Positions 54,234-63,477 of a DNA stretch of 64,000 nucleotides are shown piece by piece. Source of the stretch: UBA6055 sp965214085 (GTDB taxonomy: Bacteria > Chloroflexota > Anaerolineae > Aggregatilineales > Phototrophicaceae); assembly GCA_965214085.1 (NCBI GenBank), contig OZ243937.1:1860001-1924000 (forward strand), in the 5' to 3' direction. Numbering within the stretch: the stretch's first letter is position 1; each line of letters begins with the position of its first letter. A model generated the notes under the pieces. The model worked only from the letters and a program-made list of their open reading frames with translations, was not told the DNA's origin and did not search any database. Position numbers and translations under genes: made by a program.

Positions 54234-56459
54234 TTAGCCTCGCACCATTTCGATCGTGATGTCTACGCTAGTCTGATCTGATTTAAAGATAAACACATCA
54301 GCGAAGTTGGGGATATAGCCTTCCGCTTCTATGACCACGCTATAAGGCGTATCAAATGCCAACGGGCGGGCAAACTGAAACTCGCCATTGCGATCGGTCG
54401 TCGCCAGCGCCACCACTTGCTCCTGGTTCCAGACGAATTCACTGGCGTCAAAGTCTTCGCTGATGAGCACAATGGTCATACTGGGAATACCTTGCTGCGT
54501 TGCGGCATCTAGCACTCTGCCCGTGAGAATTGTGCCTTGGAATTCCGCAAAGCGGTCGATTGGCAACTGCCCGATGCCGATGACAGCTGATTGATCGATC
54601 AGCAGCAGGTCATTCACCAATAGCTGCAATTGGTAATTGCCGTCCGGCGGGTCTGGCAGGACAAACGCGAAGTCAGTACCCGATTCTTGCGCCAGCCAAG
54701 GCTGCGTATAGCGGTAAAACTCCTGATCGTCGACCAGCCAGCTCACCGTCCAGGGTGTGCCGGCTAAAATCCTCTGCCAGTCAAAGAGAGCGTAGAGCGC
54801 TGGAATCGCAGACGGGAAACTAGAGGCTGCGGAGCCCCTGCGTGCTTCCGCCAGCGTATCGGCGCTGGTAAAGCGCAAATTGCTGAAAATGCGCGGCAGC
54901 GGTGTACCCTGTTCGCCAGCGACATAGAAATCGGACGTAGCCGAAAGCGCGCCTTCTACGTACAACTCCAGCCGATATTCGCCCGGTGGCAACCCGCCGG
55001 CAGGATCAACACTGATGACTTTGGAGCCAAAAGCCTCATCCGACCAGGTGTCGCTTGTGCGGGCGAATTCCGCGCCGGCAAAGTACCAGATCGCGGACCA
55101 GGGTGTACCCGCAGCCATATTTGCGTGGAGGAAGCGGGCGAAGGCGATATTGCCCAGCGGAACGATAGAGCCGTTTCCAATCAGATTTCCGGCTTGATCA
55201 AGCGTGCCAAAGACGATGTCGCTGAAGTGCGCCTGGTCCGCCGCGCCGCCGCCGATGACGATTTTCTGGCTGCCGGCGGCAGCGCCATTCACAAGCAGCG
55301 TGAATTCGTAGGTTCCGTTGGCCCAGGCTTGCTCTCTTGCACCGATATACCACAATCCGCGTTCGCCGCCGCTCCAACGCACGGGGGGCAAACTAAAGGT
55401 CGTATCGGGAATGCCGTCGCGGGTAACGCGCAATTCGTAAACAGTTTCGGCTGAGAAATTGTCATAGTCAAAGAAGAGGTAGAGATTGCGCGTATTGGAA
55501 GGCAACGAGCCAACCACTGTTGATGGCATGGCGCCGCGCACCGAAGGCGCGACAAAAAGACGGGATACCGAAGGCGGATTTAGGGGTGGTTCGGCTTCGC
55601 GCGCGCCCAGCGTCGCATCGACGTTCAGGCTCAGGCGGGCGCCGCGAATCAAGTGTTGCGCCAAAGCTATCGGCCGAATCGTGCTGATAAAGTCGCCAAT
55701 GGGTACGCAGCGGTCGCTGCTGTTGACCAAGCCGTCGCTGTTGGTATCGTTTAGATATCGACAATTGGTAGCTGCTGCGGAGCCGGCCAAGGGCGCATTG
55801 GTTGGAATGCCGATTAACTCGCCCGATGTATTGTAGGCGCCGCCGCCAGCCATCGTGCCCGGGATCTCCGCGCGCGTCTTGAACCACGTCCGCGACCTCG
55901 CCAGGGGTTCCTGGAGGAAGGCAGTCACGGTGCCGCGCGTGAAGACAACTGGCCCGTTGCCAATATCCGCATATCCCATCACAACCAAATTATCGTCTAT
56001 CGCCACTTCGTCTGAATCCCCGACCGCGACGAAGGGCAGCACGGGCAATTCACCCAGGGCAAGCAGCCTGCCGTCCAATTCGCGCGCAATCCGCAGCAAA
56101 GCGATATCCAGCCCGGCGTCATGATTGACAATGACCGCTCGAAATTTAGGAATGGGCGGTTCTGCCAAGTCCACGTTGAGCGAGACGATAAGATTATCGC
56201 CAGCGCATTGCTGGCTGGGCACGACGCCGTTGGCTTTGGTGATGATTAGTCCGTCCGCGCTTATCAACGTGCCGGTGCTGATGCAGGTGACGTTCAAGCT
56301 GTTGCCGGCCGTCTCGGCCTGGTAGATAAAAACCGTGGCGCGCTTGATCCGCTCTAAGCCCAAGTCCAAACCGCCTTGAGCGGAAGACAGCGCTGGCAAC
56401 AGGAATAACAGCACAGCAATTGAGACTGATGCGCCAGTCTTTAGCGCTCGCGGGTTCAT
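54234..56459 (-). CDS. Secreted trypsin-like pseudoprotease with regulatory-like C-terminal domain
   Basis: A signal peptide (SIAVLLFLLPALSSAQ) leads into a trypsin-like double barrel at residues 35-235. The His position of the usual TNAHVV is Asn77 in TKANGVV. Asp118 is kept in GLDIALLRIA. The Ser of GNSGGP is Ala204 in GTMAGGGAYN. With His and Ser both missing it cannot be a normal serine protease. A Ca-loop-like DTNSDGLVNSSD follows, then repeated beta domains with WY-rich motifs and a final carboxypeptidase-regulatory-like fold (TGRVLDAATQQGIPSMTIV). It is probably a binding or scaffold protein. The gene is coupled to the previous one by TGATG. Confidence 0.75.
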   Translation of the reverse strand: MNPRALKTGASVSIAVLLFLLPALSSAQGGLDLGLERIKRATVFIYQAETAGNSLNVTCISTGTLISADGLIITKANGVVPSQQCAGDNLIVSLNVDLAEPPIPKFRAVIVNHDAGLDIALLRIARELDGRLLALGELPVLPFVAVGDSDEVAIDDNLVVMGYADIGNGPVVFTRGTVTAFLQEPLARSRTWFKTRAEIPGTMAGGGAYNTSGELIGIPTNAPLAGSAAATNCRYLNDTNSDGLVNSSDRCVPIGDFISTIRPIALAQHLIRGARLSLNVDATLGAREAEPPLNPPSVSRLFVAPSVRGAMPSTVVGSLPSNTRNLYLFFDYDNFSAETVYELRVTRDGIPDTTFSLPPVRWSGGERGLWYIGAREQAWANGTYEFTLLVNGAAAGSQKIVIGGGAADQAHFSDIVFGTLDQAGNLIGNGSIVPLGNIAFARFLHANMAAGTPWSAIWYFAGAEFARTSDTWSDEAFGSKVISVDPAGGLPPGEYRLELYVEGALSATSDFYVAGEQGTPLPRIFSNLRFTSADTLAEARRGSAASSFPSAIPALYALFDWQRILAGTPWTVSWLVDDQEFYRYTQPWLAQESGTDFAFVLPDPPDGNYQLQLLVNDLLLIDQSAVIGIGQLPIDRFAEFQGTILTGRVLDAATQQGIPSMTIVLISEDFDASEFVWNQEQVVALATTDRNGEFQFARPLAFDTPYSVVIEAEGYIPNFADVFIFKSDQTSVDITIEMVRG

Positions 56460-57058
56460 CAGAATTCCAGATTCTCAATAAAGCGATAAAAGGTTTGAAG
56501 TTCGCGCTCGTATTGGCTGGATTCCGCGCGAAAAGAGACGACGAGCGCTTGTCCGCGCCGTATCGTTAGAATATCCAAGCCGTTGACGACGGCTGAAACG
56601 CCTTCTAGGAACGGGCTGGCGTGCCGCGACACAAAGGTATAAGCCATGCTGACGGCCTGCGAGTCGTCCGGCAAGCGAAAGGTATCATATCCCAAGACGG
56701 AGTAGTCAATGAAGACCTGGGACCGTTGCAGGCTCAAGTGATCAAGCAAGTTGCGTTCAGCGCCGTCCGCGCCGACCGGCAGCGACCGCACTTCGATCGT
56801 CGTCTTGAAGCCGAGATGCGACATATCGCGTATGCGAAAGACGTTATCCTGGGACTCATCGAGCAGCCAACGCGCCGGATAACTGGCGGAAATGCCGGCG
56901 GTATTATCGCTGTACAGGCTGGTCTGATTGAGCAAGCTATCCCGCTGGTTGACGCCAAGCAATAATCCGATAATGACCAGCATATAACTGAAGGCTATTG
57001 ACCAGCGTTGGCGCGGCGTGATTTGAACCGCGGGCGTGCGCCCAGTTTCAATTGCCAT
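56459..57058 (-). CDS. Membrane-anchored PsbP-like protein, unknown role
   Basis: The 199-residue protein has one membrane helix (SIAFSYMLVIIGLLLGV) and an external domain whose start (NTAGISASYPARWLLDES) resembles PsbP/DUF1795-type folds. No catalytic residues are evident. It overlaps the upstream gene by 11 bp and the pseudoprotease start by one base, so all three are translated together. Confidence 0.6.
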   Translation of the reverse strand: MAIETGRTPAVQITPRQRWSIAFSYMLVIIGLLLGVNQRDSLLNQTSLYSDNTAGISASYPARWLLDESQDNVFRIRDMSHLGFKTTIEVRSLPVGADGAERNLLDHLSLQRSQVFIDYSVLGYDTFRLPDDSQAVSMAYTFVSRHASPFLEGVSAVVNGLDILTIRRGQALVVSFRAESSQYERELQTFYRFIENLEF

Positions 57059-57956
57059 CGGCGCCCTCTTGGCTCACATAGGCTTCTCGCTGCCGGCGCT
57101 CAGAATTGGCATAGAGAAAATAAGCCGATCCTAGGGACGCGATTGAAGCGGCCAAAAGAAACATGAGACCGAAAAGAGGCCGATCGGCGCTGCCCGCCTG
57201 GCTCAGCGGGCCACTCAAGAGCCCGGGCAAGAGCGCCTGCGCTAGACCGGCGATTAGCGCGGCTAACAGCAGATTTACCGGCAAGACGAGGGGGAAGGCG
57301 TCCGCAAAATATGACTCAATGATGCCCAGCGCGATGTACAAGCTGGAAGCGGCCTGAATAGTGAAGCTGGATAAAACGTAGATTGCCGCGTGGCTCCAGG
57401 TTGGCTCCAAGCGCCAGACCAATTCCAGGCTCAGATAAAAGCTGTAGCCAATCGCCGCTGCCAGGGCGTATGCCACAGCATCGCTGCGGACTCTTAAGGC
57501 TTGCGGATAAATCAAATATCGCAGCACGACGAATTTGAGCCCCACGTCTATCATTCCTACCGTAAGGGTGAAGCCGACGATGCGCTGGAAAACAGATTGC
57601 AGCGGCAACCACTGATCTATCACGAAGAATGCCTGCGCCAGCGGGAGACCAAGGGCGGAGGCGGTCAAGCCTGATACGACCGCTACACCGATCAGCCGGC
57701 GGCGAGGACGCTCCACACGCAACTCCGGCAACACAGCGATCAGCAGCCACAAGATTACAGGCAGCGCCGCTAACATCAAAGAGAGCGCGCGTCTCAAGTC
57801 CGCATCGAGCGCTATCGTCAGCGCCTCGTCGGCAATGACGATAAACCCGCAGACCGCCGACAAGAATATGAACAGAAGGCTGAGCCGTCTCCAAACCGGC
57901 ACGATGCCGTAGGACTCCGGAGCGCCGCTCTCCCTGAATTGCGGAATCCGCACCAT
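57048..57956 (-). CDS. Polytopic membrane protein resembling PrsW without its glutamates
   Basis: The 302-residue protein has about eight hydrophobic helices. The segment DVGLKFVVLRYLIYP, followed by DAVAYALAAAIGYSFYLSLE, follows the layout of PrsW-type proteases (EE-x-x-K, then DGxxYG, then GF and EN). The paired glutamates are absent, so proteolysis is unlikely. It heads the operon with the PsbP-like and trypsin-like proteins and tlyA. The PrsW similarity is a pattern judgement from memory and is only moderate. Confidence 0.55.
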   Translation of the reverse strand: MVRIPQFRESGAPESYGIVPVWRRLSLLFIFLSAVCGFIVIADEALTIALDADLRRALSLMLAALPVILWLLIAVLPELRVERPRRRLIGVAVVSGLTASALGLPLAQAFFVIDQWLPLQSVFQRIVGFTLTVGMIDVGLKFVVLRYLIYPQALRVRSDAVAYALAAAIGYSFYLSLELVWRLEPTWSHAAIYVLSSFTIQAASSLYIALGIIESYFADAFPLVLPVNLLLAALIAGLAQALLPGLLSGPLSQAGSADRPLFGLMFLLAASIASLGSAYFLYANSERRQREAYVSQEGADGN

Positions 57957-58034
57957 GTCTCATCCTGCCCGCTCCATAAAGGGAGGGACTAGCGTTTATA
58001 ATATAAAGCTACGCAATCACAACTTAATTGTACA

Positions 58035-59750
58035 GTGTCTGTGATGCCTCGGAAAAGTAAGAGCGGCGACGGACGGAGCGAGCTGCGGACTAGTATGCTG
58101 AGACTCGATAGACAGCGAGTGTCGAATTTCATACCTGGCGCGCTGATAGCCAGGATTTGGCGCCTTGCCGGCTGCGCCCTGGCGGTCATGATTTTGGCCG
58201 GCTGCGCTATGGGCGAAGCCGAGCTTCCCTGTGACGCTGATCAAAATTGCCTGCGCTATGGCTTGACTGCGGATATCCCTATTCTCGATCCGCATCATGC
58301 CGACGCTGCCGAAGCGGGAATGATCTTCCGCCAGGTCTACGATACGCTTGTATATCGCAAAGCCGAGGACCATGAATTTGTGCCGGGCCTCGCGACTGAT
58401 TGGGACGTATCGCCCGACGGCCTGGTATATACCTTTGCCTTGCGCAGAGATATTGTTTTTCACGATGGCAGCCGCTTTGACGCCGCCGCGGTGGGCCGCA
58501 ATATTGAGCGTATATTTGACGCGGCGATGCCACAGTCGTTGGCGCGCGATCTGCTGGGGTCTTTGACCCAATACGAAGTTGCCGGCGACCACTCGATTCG
58601 CTTGATTCTGGCGTCGCCATTTCCGGGCTTGCTCGACGGCCTGTCGCAGCCCTTCCTTGGTATCGCCAGCCCGGCCGCGCTTGATGCTTACGACTCCTTG
58701 CGCTTTCAGTTCCATCAGGCGGGCACCGGTCCCTTCCAGCTTGAGGAGTATCTGCCCGGGGAGCGCATCGCACTGCGCCGATTCGGGGATTATCGCGTAT
58801 CCCCAGAGATTTACGAGCCGCTATCCGGCGACGAGATCACGCGCGTCGAGTTTGTGCTAAGCGCCGGGCGCGAGGCCGATGCGCTGGCGGCGCTAAGCGA
58901 ATCGCTTGACGTGCTGGACGACTTGTCGCCCGTCGATGCGCAGACGCTAGCGGGCAATAGCCGTGTGCAAGTCTTGCCGGTGGATATCCCCGGGCTGTCC
59001 GTCCACTTCCTCTTTAATACCGCGCGTGAACACACCAGCAGCCCTACGGTGCGCTTGGCTCTGTTGCTGGCGACCAATCGAATCGCCATCAGCGACCGGG
59101 TGTTCTTCAACTTCTCGCCTGTAGCCTGGGCGCCGCTTGCGACCAGCACCGGCTTTTCACATAGCGGTTATGTGGACAAATTCGCCTATGATTTAGCAGC
59201 CGCTCAAGCTTTGCTCGCGGAAGCCGGTTATATTGACAGCGATGGCGACGGGGTGGTTGACCGAGATGGCGACCCGCTTGCCCTGTCGGCGGTCGTGCCA
59301 CCCTGGGGCGGTCTGCCGGCGGTAGCTTCGATGCTGCAGCAGGAGTGGCAGGCGCTGGGCGTTGCGCTGCAGATCGAACCGGTTCCCGGCCGGTCGCGAT
59401 TGCGCAGCCTGGTCCGCAGCGGAGAATACGACCTCTTGCCAGTAAATCAGCCTGGAATCGATCCGAATATTCTGTCCAGAGTGTTCCTTCAGGACTCGCT
59501 CTATGCTTCATCTTTGGCGCCAATTGACGAATTGCAGAATCTGCTCCTTAGCACAATAAGCGCGACCGACAGCCAACTGCGCCGCAGGCTGGTCTATGAC
59601 AGCCAAGCCAAGATTATGGAAGAGGCGCTGATACTGCCAATACGAGAGCCTGTTCGGCTCACAGCCGCGCGGGCTGATCTGCGCAACCTTCGCTTCGATG
59701 CCTACGGTTTTTATCCTTTGCTGTCTAACACGTCACTTGCGGGCAGCTAG
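58035..59750 (+). CDS. Family 5 solute-binding lipoprotein (peptide/nickel type)
   Basis: The lipobox LAGC with Cys57 follows a hydrophobic segment (LAGCALAVMI). The mature protein has the SBP_bac_5 layout: ILDPHHADAAEAGMIFRQVYD, WDVSPDGLVYTFALRRDIVF and HQAGTGPFQLEEY. Such proteins deliver oligopeptides, nickel or other ligands to ABC importers. There are no permease or ATPase genes nearby. GTG 58035 gives 571 residues; ATG 58095 would still include the signal. TATAAT at 57997-58002 could be its -10 box. The DSDGDGVVDRDGD stretch may bind calcium. Confidence 0.85.
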   Translation: MSVMPRKSKSGDGRSELRTSMLRLDRQRVSNFIPGALIARIWRLAGCALAVMILAGCAMGEAELPCDADQNCLRYGLTADIPILDPHHADAAEAGMIFRQVYDTLVYRKAEDHEFVPGLATDWDVSPDGLVYTFALRRDIVFHDGSRFDAAAVGRNIERIFDAAMPQSLARDLLGSLTQYEVAGDHSIRLILASPFPGLLDGLSQPFLGIASPAALDAYDSLRFQFHQAGTGPFQLEEYLPGERIALRRFGDYRVSPEIYEPLSGDEITRVEFVLSAGREADALAALSESLDVLDDLSPVDAQTLAGNSRVQVLPVDIPGLSVHFLFNTAREHTSSPTVRLALLLATNRIAISDRVFFNFSPVAWAPLATSTGFSHSGYVDKFAYDLAAAQALLAEAGYIDSDGDGVVDRDGDPLALSAVVPPWGGLPAVASMLQQEWQALGVALQIEPVPGRSRLRSLVRSGEYDLLPVNQPGIDPNILSRVFLQDSLYASSLAPIDELQNLLLSTISATDSQLRRRLVYDSQAKIMEEALILPIREPVRLTAARADLRNLRFDAYGFYPLLSNTSLAGS

Positions 59751-59754
59751 TTCA

Positions 59755-60543
59755 TCACTGCGCGCGTATCCTTGTTCCGTAGGCTGCGCCGCCGACCAGC
59801 AGGTCGAGCAAGACTTTGCTGACGTTGCCATTGGCGATGACGACTTCCAAGCCGGCGCGCTTCTGTACCAAGTCAATCATTTCCGTCACCTTTTGCAGCA
59901 TGCCGCCGGTTACGTCTACGCCGCCGGATCCGCCGAGCAGGGGCGCGATGCGTGGAAAGGACTCGGGCGTGATCGTGGCGATGGGCGCGCCGCTTTCGTC
60001 GAAGACGCCATCGACATCACCGAGCAGAATAATCTGTCGCGCGCGCAGCGGCTCAACCAAACCGGCAAACAACGCTTCGGTCGAAACGATGGCGCCGCCG
60101 AGCTCGCTATCAAGCGCAATATCGCCATGAACCAGGGGGATGAGCTGCTGTTTCAAAGCCAGCCTTAGCGGCTCAACGTATATTGGCTTCAACTCGCGCC
60201 CGCGGGTGACGAGCATGGACGAAGGCTGAAAGCGTATGGCGGGCAAGCCGGCCGCCAGCAGCTCGCCCAGAATCAACAGACTGAGCTCGGTAGCGACCGC
60301 GCCGACCTTGGCAAAGCCCAAGCGCTCGGCACTGGAATAGACGCCGTCCGCCGTATTGTGTTTCTCCGCTTCAAAGTGGCCAAATGAGCCGCTGCCATGG
60401 CCGATGACGATGCGAGTCTCCGGACGGGCCGCGCGCAGCTCGACAATCTGTTGCGCGATTACATGCACAATTTCGCGGCGGAACGATCGCGCTCGCCGTT
60501 TGTCCGTTACCAACGAGCCGCCAAGCTTTATCAGTACCGTCAT
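59755..60543 (-). CDS. ipk: Isopentenyl phosphate kinase
   Basis: This amino-acid-kinase-fold enzyme phosphorylates isopentenyl phosphate to IPP. The start LIKLGGSLVTDK is the phosphate-binding loop, and IGHGSGSFGHFEAEKH carries the His that marks IPK rather than glutamate or aspartate kinases. LLGDVDGVFD and GGVDVTGGMLQKV are the nucleotide and second phosphate blocks. Its presence beside mevalonate kinase and a decarboxylase defines the alternative mevalonate route known from Roseiflexus and archaea. The start overlaps the mevalonate kinase stop by four bases. Confidence 0.92.
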   Translation of the reverse strand: MTVLIKLGGSLVTDKRRARSFRREIVHVIAQQIVELRAARPETRIVIGHGSGSFGHFEAEKHNTADGVYSSAERLGFAKVGAVATELSLLILGELLAAGLPAIRFQPSSMLVTRGRELKPIYVEPLRLALKQQLIPLVHGDIALDSELGGAIVSTEALFAGLVEPLRARQIILLGDVDGVFDESGAPIATITPESFPRIAPLLGGSGGVDVTGGMLQKVTEMIDLVQKRAGLEVVIANGNVSKVLLDLLVGGAAYGTRIRAQ

Positions 60544-61481
60544 GATGCCGCGCCTACGGACGAGACAAAGACCCGCTTGGCGCCGGCCCGCCGCAGCGCT
60601 TGCGCAATCGACGCTTGGGTATCAGGCGATGCCAGCGCGATCATGTTGCCCCCGCGTCCACCGCCCGAAAGCTTGGCGCCATAGGCTCCTCCGCGCATGG
60701 CAGCTGCGACCAGCTTGTCCAACGCGGCGGAAGAAACATCAAGCGCTTGCAGCAGCGAATGATTCTGCAGCATAAGCTCGCCCAGCTGCCCATGCTCGCC
60801 CGTCTCGATTGCCGCCCGGGCCTGCTCAACGAGGGCGCCGATTCGCTCGAACAGATCCTGAGTCTGTCCAGGACGTCGCTTCGTTTGGTCGCGCACATCA
60901 GCGACTGCAGCGCGAGTAGGGGACGGGATGCCGGTATCCGCGACCACAAGGACGAGGGGGCGGCTGATATTGATAAAGTCAGTTGACCGGCCCTTCACAA
61001 AATAAATCGGCCTTTCGTATACGACAACGGTGTTGTCGATGCCGCTGGGTGTGCCATGATGCAGCTTTTCAACTTCGTATACAATCGCGTTCAAATCTTC
61101 AGCCAGTATTTCACGACCGAGCAGGGCGGCCACTCCTCTCGCCAAGGCGGCCGTGACCGCTGCGCCGCTGCCCAAGCCACTGGCGACTGGGATGTTCGAC
61201 CGGATCGCCAGTTCGCCTTGAATCGAGCTGACGGCGAAGTATCGAGCGCATAACTCTATCGCTCTTTCCAGCGGATTCTGGGCATTGGATTCGTCTTTAC
61301 ACCAGAAAAAACTAGCGCCGCCCGCGTGTGAAACGCTCACTTGCAGTGGCAAGGCGGTAAAATGCGCATCGACATAAGCCCGCAGATTCGACAGGGGCGC
61401 GGCGATGGCCGGCTGCCCATAGACGACGGCGTGTTCCCCAAGCAGGATTGCCTTTGCGGGTGCGCTGCTGGTGCTTACCAT
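60540..61481 (-). CDS. mvk: Mevalonate kinase
   Basis: This GHMP kinase of 313 residues phosphorylates mevalonate at the 5-hydroxyl. KAILLGEHAVVYGQPAIA is the mevalonate-kinase N-terminal block, PVASGLGSGAAVTAAL the ATP loop, and KLSGGGRGGNMIAL the C-terminal motif. The catalytic Asp lies in HGTPSGIDNTVV. It follows the UbiA gene by 6 bp and overlaps ipk by 4 bp. Confidence 0.92.
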   Translation of the reverse strand: MVSTSSAPAKAILLGEHAVVYGQPAIAAPLSNLRAYVDAHFTALPLQVSVSHAGGASFFWCKDESNAQNPLERAIELCARYFAVSSIQGELAIRSNIPVASGLGSGAAVTAALARGVAALLGREILAEDLNAIVYEVEKLHHGTPSGIDNTVVVYERPIYFVKGRSTDFINISRPLVLVVADTGIPSPTRAAVADVRDQTKRRPGQTQDLFERIGALVEQARAAIETGEHGQLGELMLQNHSLLQALDVSSAALDKLVAAAMRGGAYGAKLSGGGRGGNMIALASPDTQASIAQALRRAGAKRVFVSSVGAAS

Positions 61482-61487
61482 AGCAAG

Positions 61488-62369
61488 TTACAGCACGTAA
61501 AGGATGACGAAATAAGCCAGCATAGCGATGAAAAGCGTCAGTTGCAGCGGGCGGTCGGTCAAGAGAACTTCGTCCGGCGCGCTGCCTTCGCCGGCGACGT
61601 GGATCAAGTATAAGTAGCGAAAGATGCCATAAAACACAATCGGCGCCGTTAGCAGGCCAAGATTCTGTCCGTGACGCACCATTGTCGTGGATTCAATTGT
61701 GTAAATGACGTAGGAGATGAGAACGCAGGTGGTTACGATGCGCAGCAATTCATCAAGAAGCGGAAGGTTGTAGTGTTTGAAGCTTGCGCGGGCGGCGCGC
61801 GCTTCATCACCTAGCATCAGCAGCTCCTGACGCCGCTTGCCAATGACCAGAAATAGCGCCAGCAATCCGGCGCAGGTGGTCAGCCAGGGCGAAAGCGTGA
61901 CATCAATAACGACGCCGCCGGCCAGAATACGCAGCACAAATCCGGCGGATACCGCCATGATATCAAGCAGCGCGATATGCTTTATGTACAGCGAATAGGC
62001 AACTTGCAGCAGCATATACGCAACCAGGATAATGGTTAGATCACGGTCAAACGCGAATGAAATGACCAGCGTTACCGCGGCTAATAACACGGCGGCGCTA
62101 GCGGCGACGCGTACCGGCACGACGCCGGCGGCTATGGGGCGATGCTGCTTGTCCGGATGCTGCTTGTCCGCGGCAAGATCGACAATATCGTTGAACAAGT
62201 AAACTGAGCTTGCTGTCAGAATCAGCAGGGCGCTGCAAACGATAACGCGGCCGAGCGAGTCAAAATTGAAGAGGCGGGCGTCGAATACAATGGCCGGGAA
62301 GACAAACAGGACATTTTTTGTCCATTGCCGCGGACGCATTGAGAGCAACAAGCCGGTGATAAGACGCAA
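61488..62369 (-). CDS. UbiA-type prenyltransferase (decaprenyl-phosphate phosphoribosyltransferase-like)
   Basis: This integral-membrane prenyltransferase has eight or nine helices. LLSMRPRQWTKNVLFVFPA and YLFNDIVDLAADKQHPDK (the Mg-binding Asp-rich motif) match the DPPR-synthase branch, which joins phosphoribosyl diphosphate to a polyprenyl phosphate for arabinose-lipid precursors; another UbiA substrate is possible. TTG 62369 is preferred because GGAG is six bases ahead and it gives the usual 293 residues. The longer frame to 62555 would overlap the divergent decarboxylase gene. It heads the operon with mvk and ipk. Confidence 0.82.
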   Translation of the reverse strand: MRLITGLLLSMRPRQWTKNVLFVFPAIVFDARLFNFDSLGRVIVCSALLILTASSVYLFNDIVDLAADKQHPDKQHRPIAAGVVPVRVAASAAVLLAAVTLVISFAFDRDLTIILVAYMLLQVAYSLYIKHIALLDIMAVSAGFVLRILAGGVVIDVTLSPWLTTCAGLLALFLVIGKRRQELLMLGDEARAARASFKHYNLPLLDELLRIVTTCVLISYVIYTIESTTMVRHGQNLGLLTAPIVFYGIFRYLYLIHVAGEGSAPDEVLLTDRPLQLTLFIAMLAYFVILYVL

Positions 62370-62483
62370 GCCGGTCTCCAAATTGTTTGCGCTGGACAAG
62401 ACCTGCGCGCTGGCGATAATGGGATTGGCGGTTGTCGACGCTCCCGCCGCGCCCAATGGACAGTCACACAGGTGTAGCCAAGC

Positions 62484-63473
62484 GTGAACAATATAGCAAG
62501 AGCGCGCGCACATTCCAATATTGCGTTCATCAAGTACTGGGGCAACCGCGACCATAACTTGAGGCTGCCGGCGAATTCGTCCCTGAGCATGAATTTAAGC
62601 GAATTGCATACGACCACGACCGTCGAGTGGAATCAGGCTTTCGCTGCTGACACGCTGGAGATCAACGGTTCAGCGGCTGAACCAAGCGCTCTGGACCGTG
62701 TGAGCGCGCACCTGGACGTCATCCGCAGCCGCCTCGCAATTCAGTCGTATGCGCGGGTAACGTCAACGAATAATTTCCCAATGGGAACCGGCATCGCCTC
62801 TTCCGCCTCCGCTTTTGCCGCGCTCACCATGGCAGCGATAGCGGCGCAGGGCGCGGAACTGAGCGAACGCGAGCTGTCAACGCTGGCGCGGATGGGCTCC
62901 GGCTCGGCGGCCCGCTCGATACCCGCGGGTTTCGTGGAGTGGCACGCGGGTGACGCGCATGAGATGTCCTACGCGGAAACATTTGCTCATCCCGACCATT
63001 GGGATCTGGTGGATGTAATCGCCGTCGTCAGCCGCCAGCACAAACATATTGGCTCGAGCGCGGGGCATAAGGAGGCCGATACCAGCATCCTGCAAGCGGC
63101 GCGTGCGGGCAGCGCTGGTCAGCGGCTGAGTGATGTCAAAGCGGCGATCATTAGCCGTGACTTCGAAGCCTTCGCCAGCATCGTCGAAGAAGACAGCAAT
63201 CTGATGCACGCGGTGATGATGACCAGCAAACCGCCGCTATTTTATTGGGACCCGCTCTCGTTAAGCGTGATGCGGGCGGTGCGCAGGTGGCGTGATGCGG
63301 GCGGACTGCGCGTGTGTTATACGTTGGACGCGGGACCCAACGTCCATTGCATCTGTGAGGCAGCTGATGCGGCGGCGGTCGCTGACAATTTACGCGAGCT
63401 GTCGGCAAACATCGAAATTATTCGTTCGGGCGCAGGGCCCGGTGCCTACGTCTTGCCAACGATGGCGGTGTAG
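62484..63473 (+). CDS. Mevalonate-phosphate or -diphosphate decarboxylase
   Basis: This GHMP-family decarboxylase has 329 residues. The signature HSNIAFIKYWGNRDHNLRLP resembles diphosphomevalonate decarboxylase, but the Lys of YWGKRD is Asn here. STNNFPMGTGIASSASAF is the phosphate loop and YTLDAGPNVHCI contains the catalytic Asp. Because isopentenyl phosphate kinase is adjacent and no phosphomevalonate kinase is seen, I favour mevalonate 5-phosphate as substrate, giving isopentenyl phosphate. That choice is inference. GTG 62484 is the start. Its stop codon lies in the target duplication of element B6. Confidence 0.85.
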   Translation: MNNIARARAHSNIAFIKYWGNRDHNLRLPANSSLSMNLSELHTTTTVEWNQAFAADTLEINGSAAEPSALDRVSAHLDVIRSRLAIQSYARVTSTNNFPMGTGIASSASAFAALTMAAIAAQGAELSERELSTLARMGSGSAARSIPAGFVEWHAGDAHEMSYAETFAHPDHWDLVDVIAVVSRQHKHIGSSAGHKEADTSILQAARAGSAGQRLSDVKAAIISRDFEAFASIVEEDSNLMHAVMMTSKPPLFYWDPLSLSVMRAVRRWRDAGGLRVCYTLDAGPNVHCICEAADAAAVADNLRELSANIEIIRSGAGPGAYVLPTMAV

Positions 63474-63477
63474 CACG

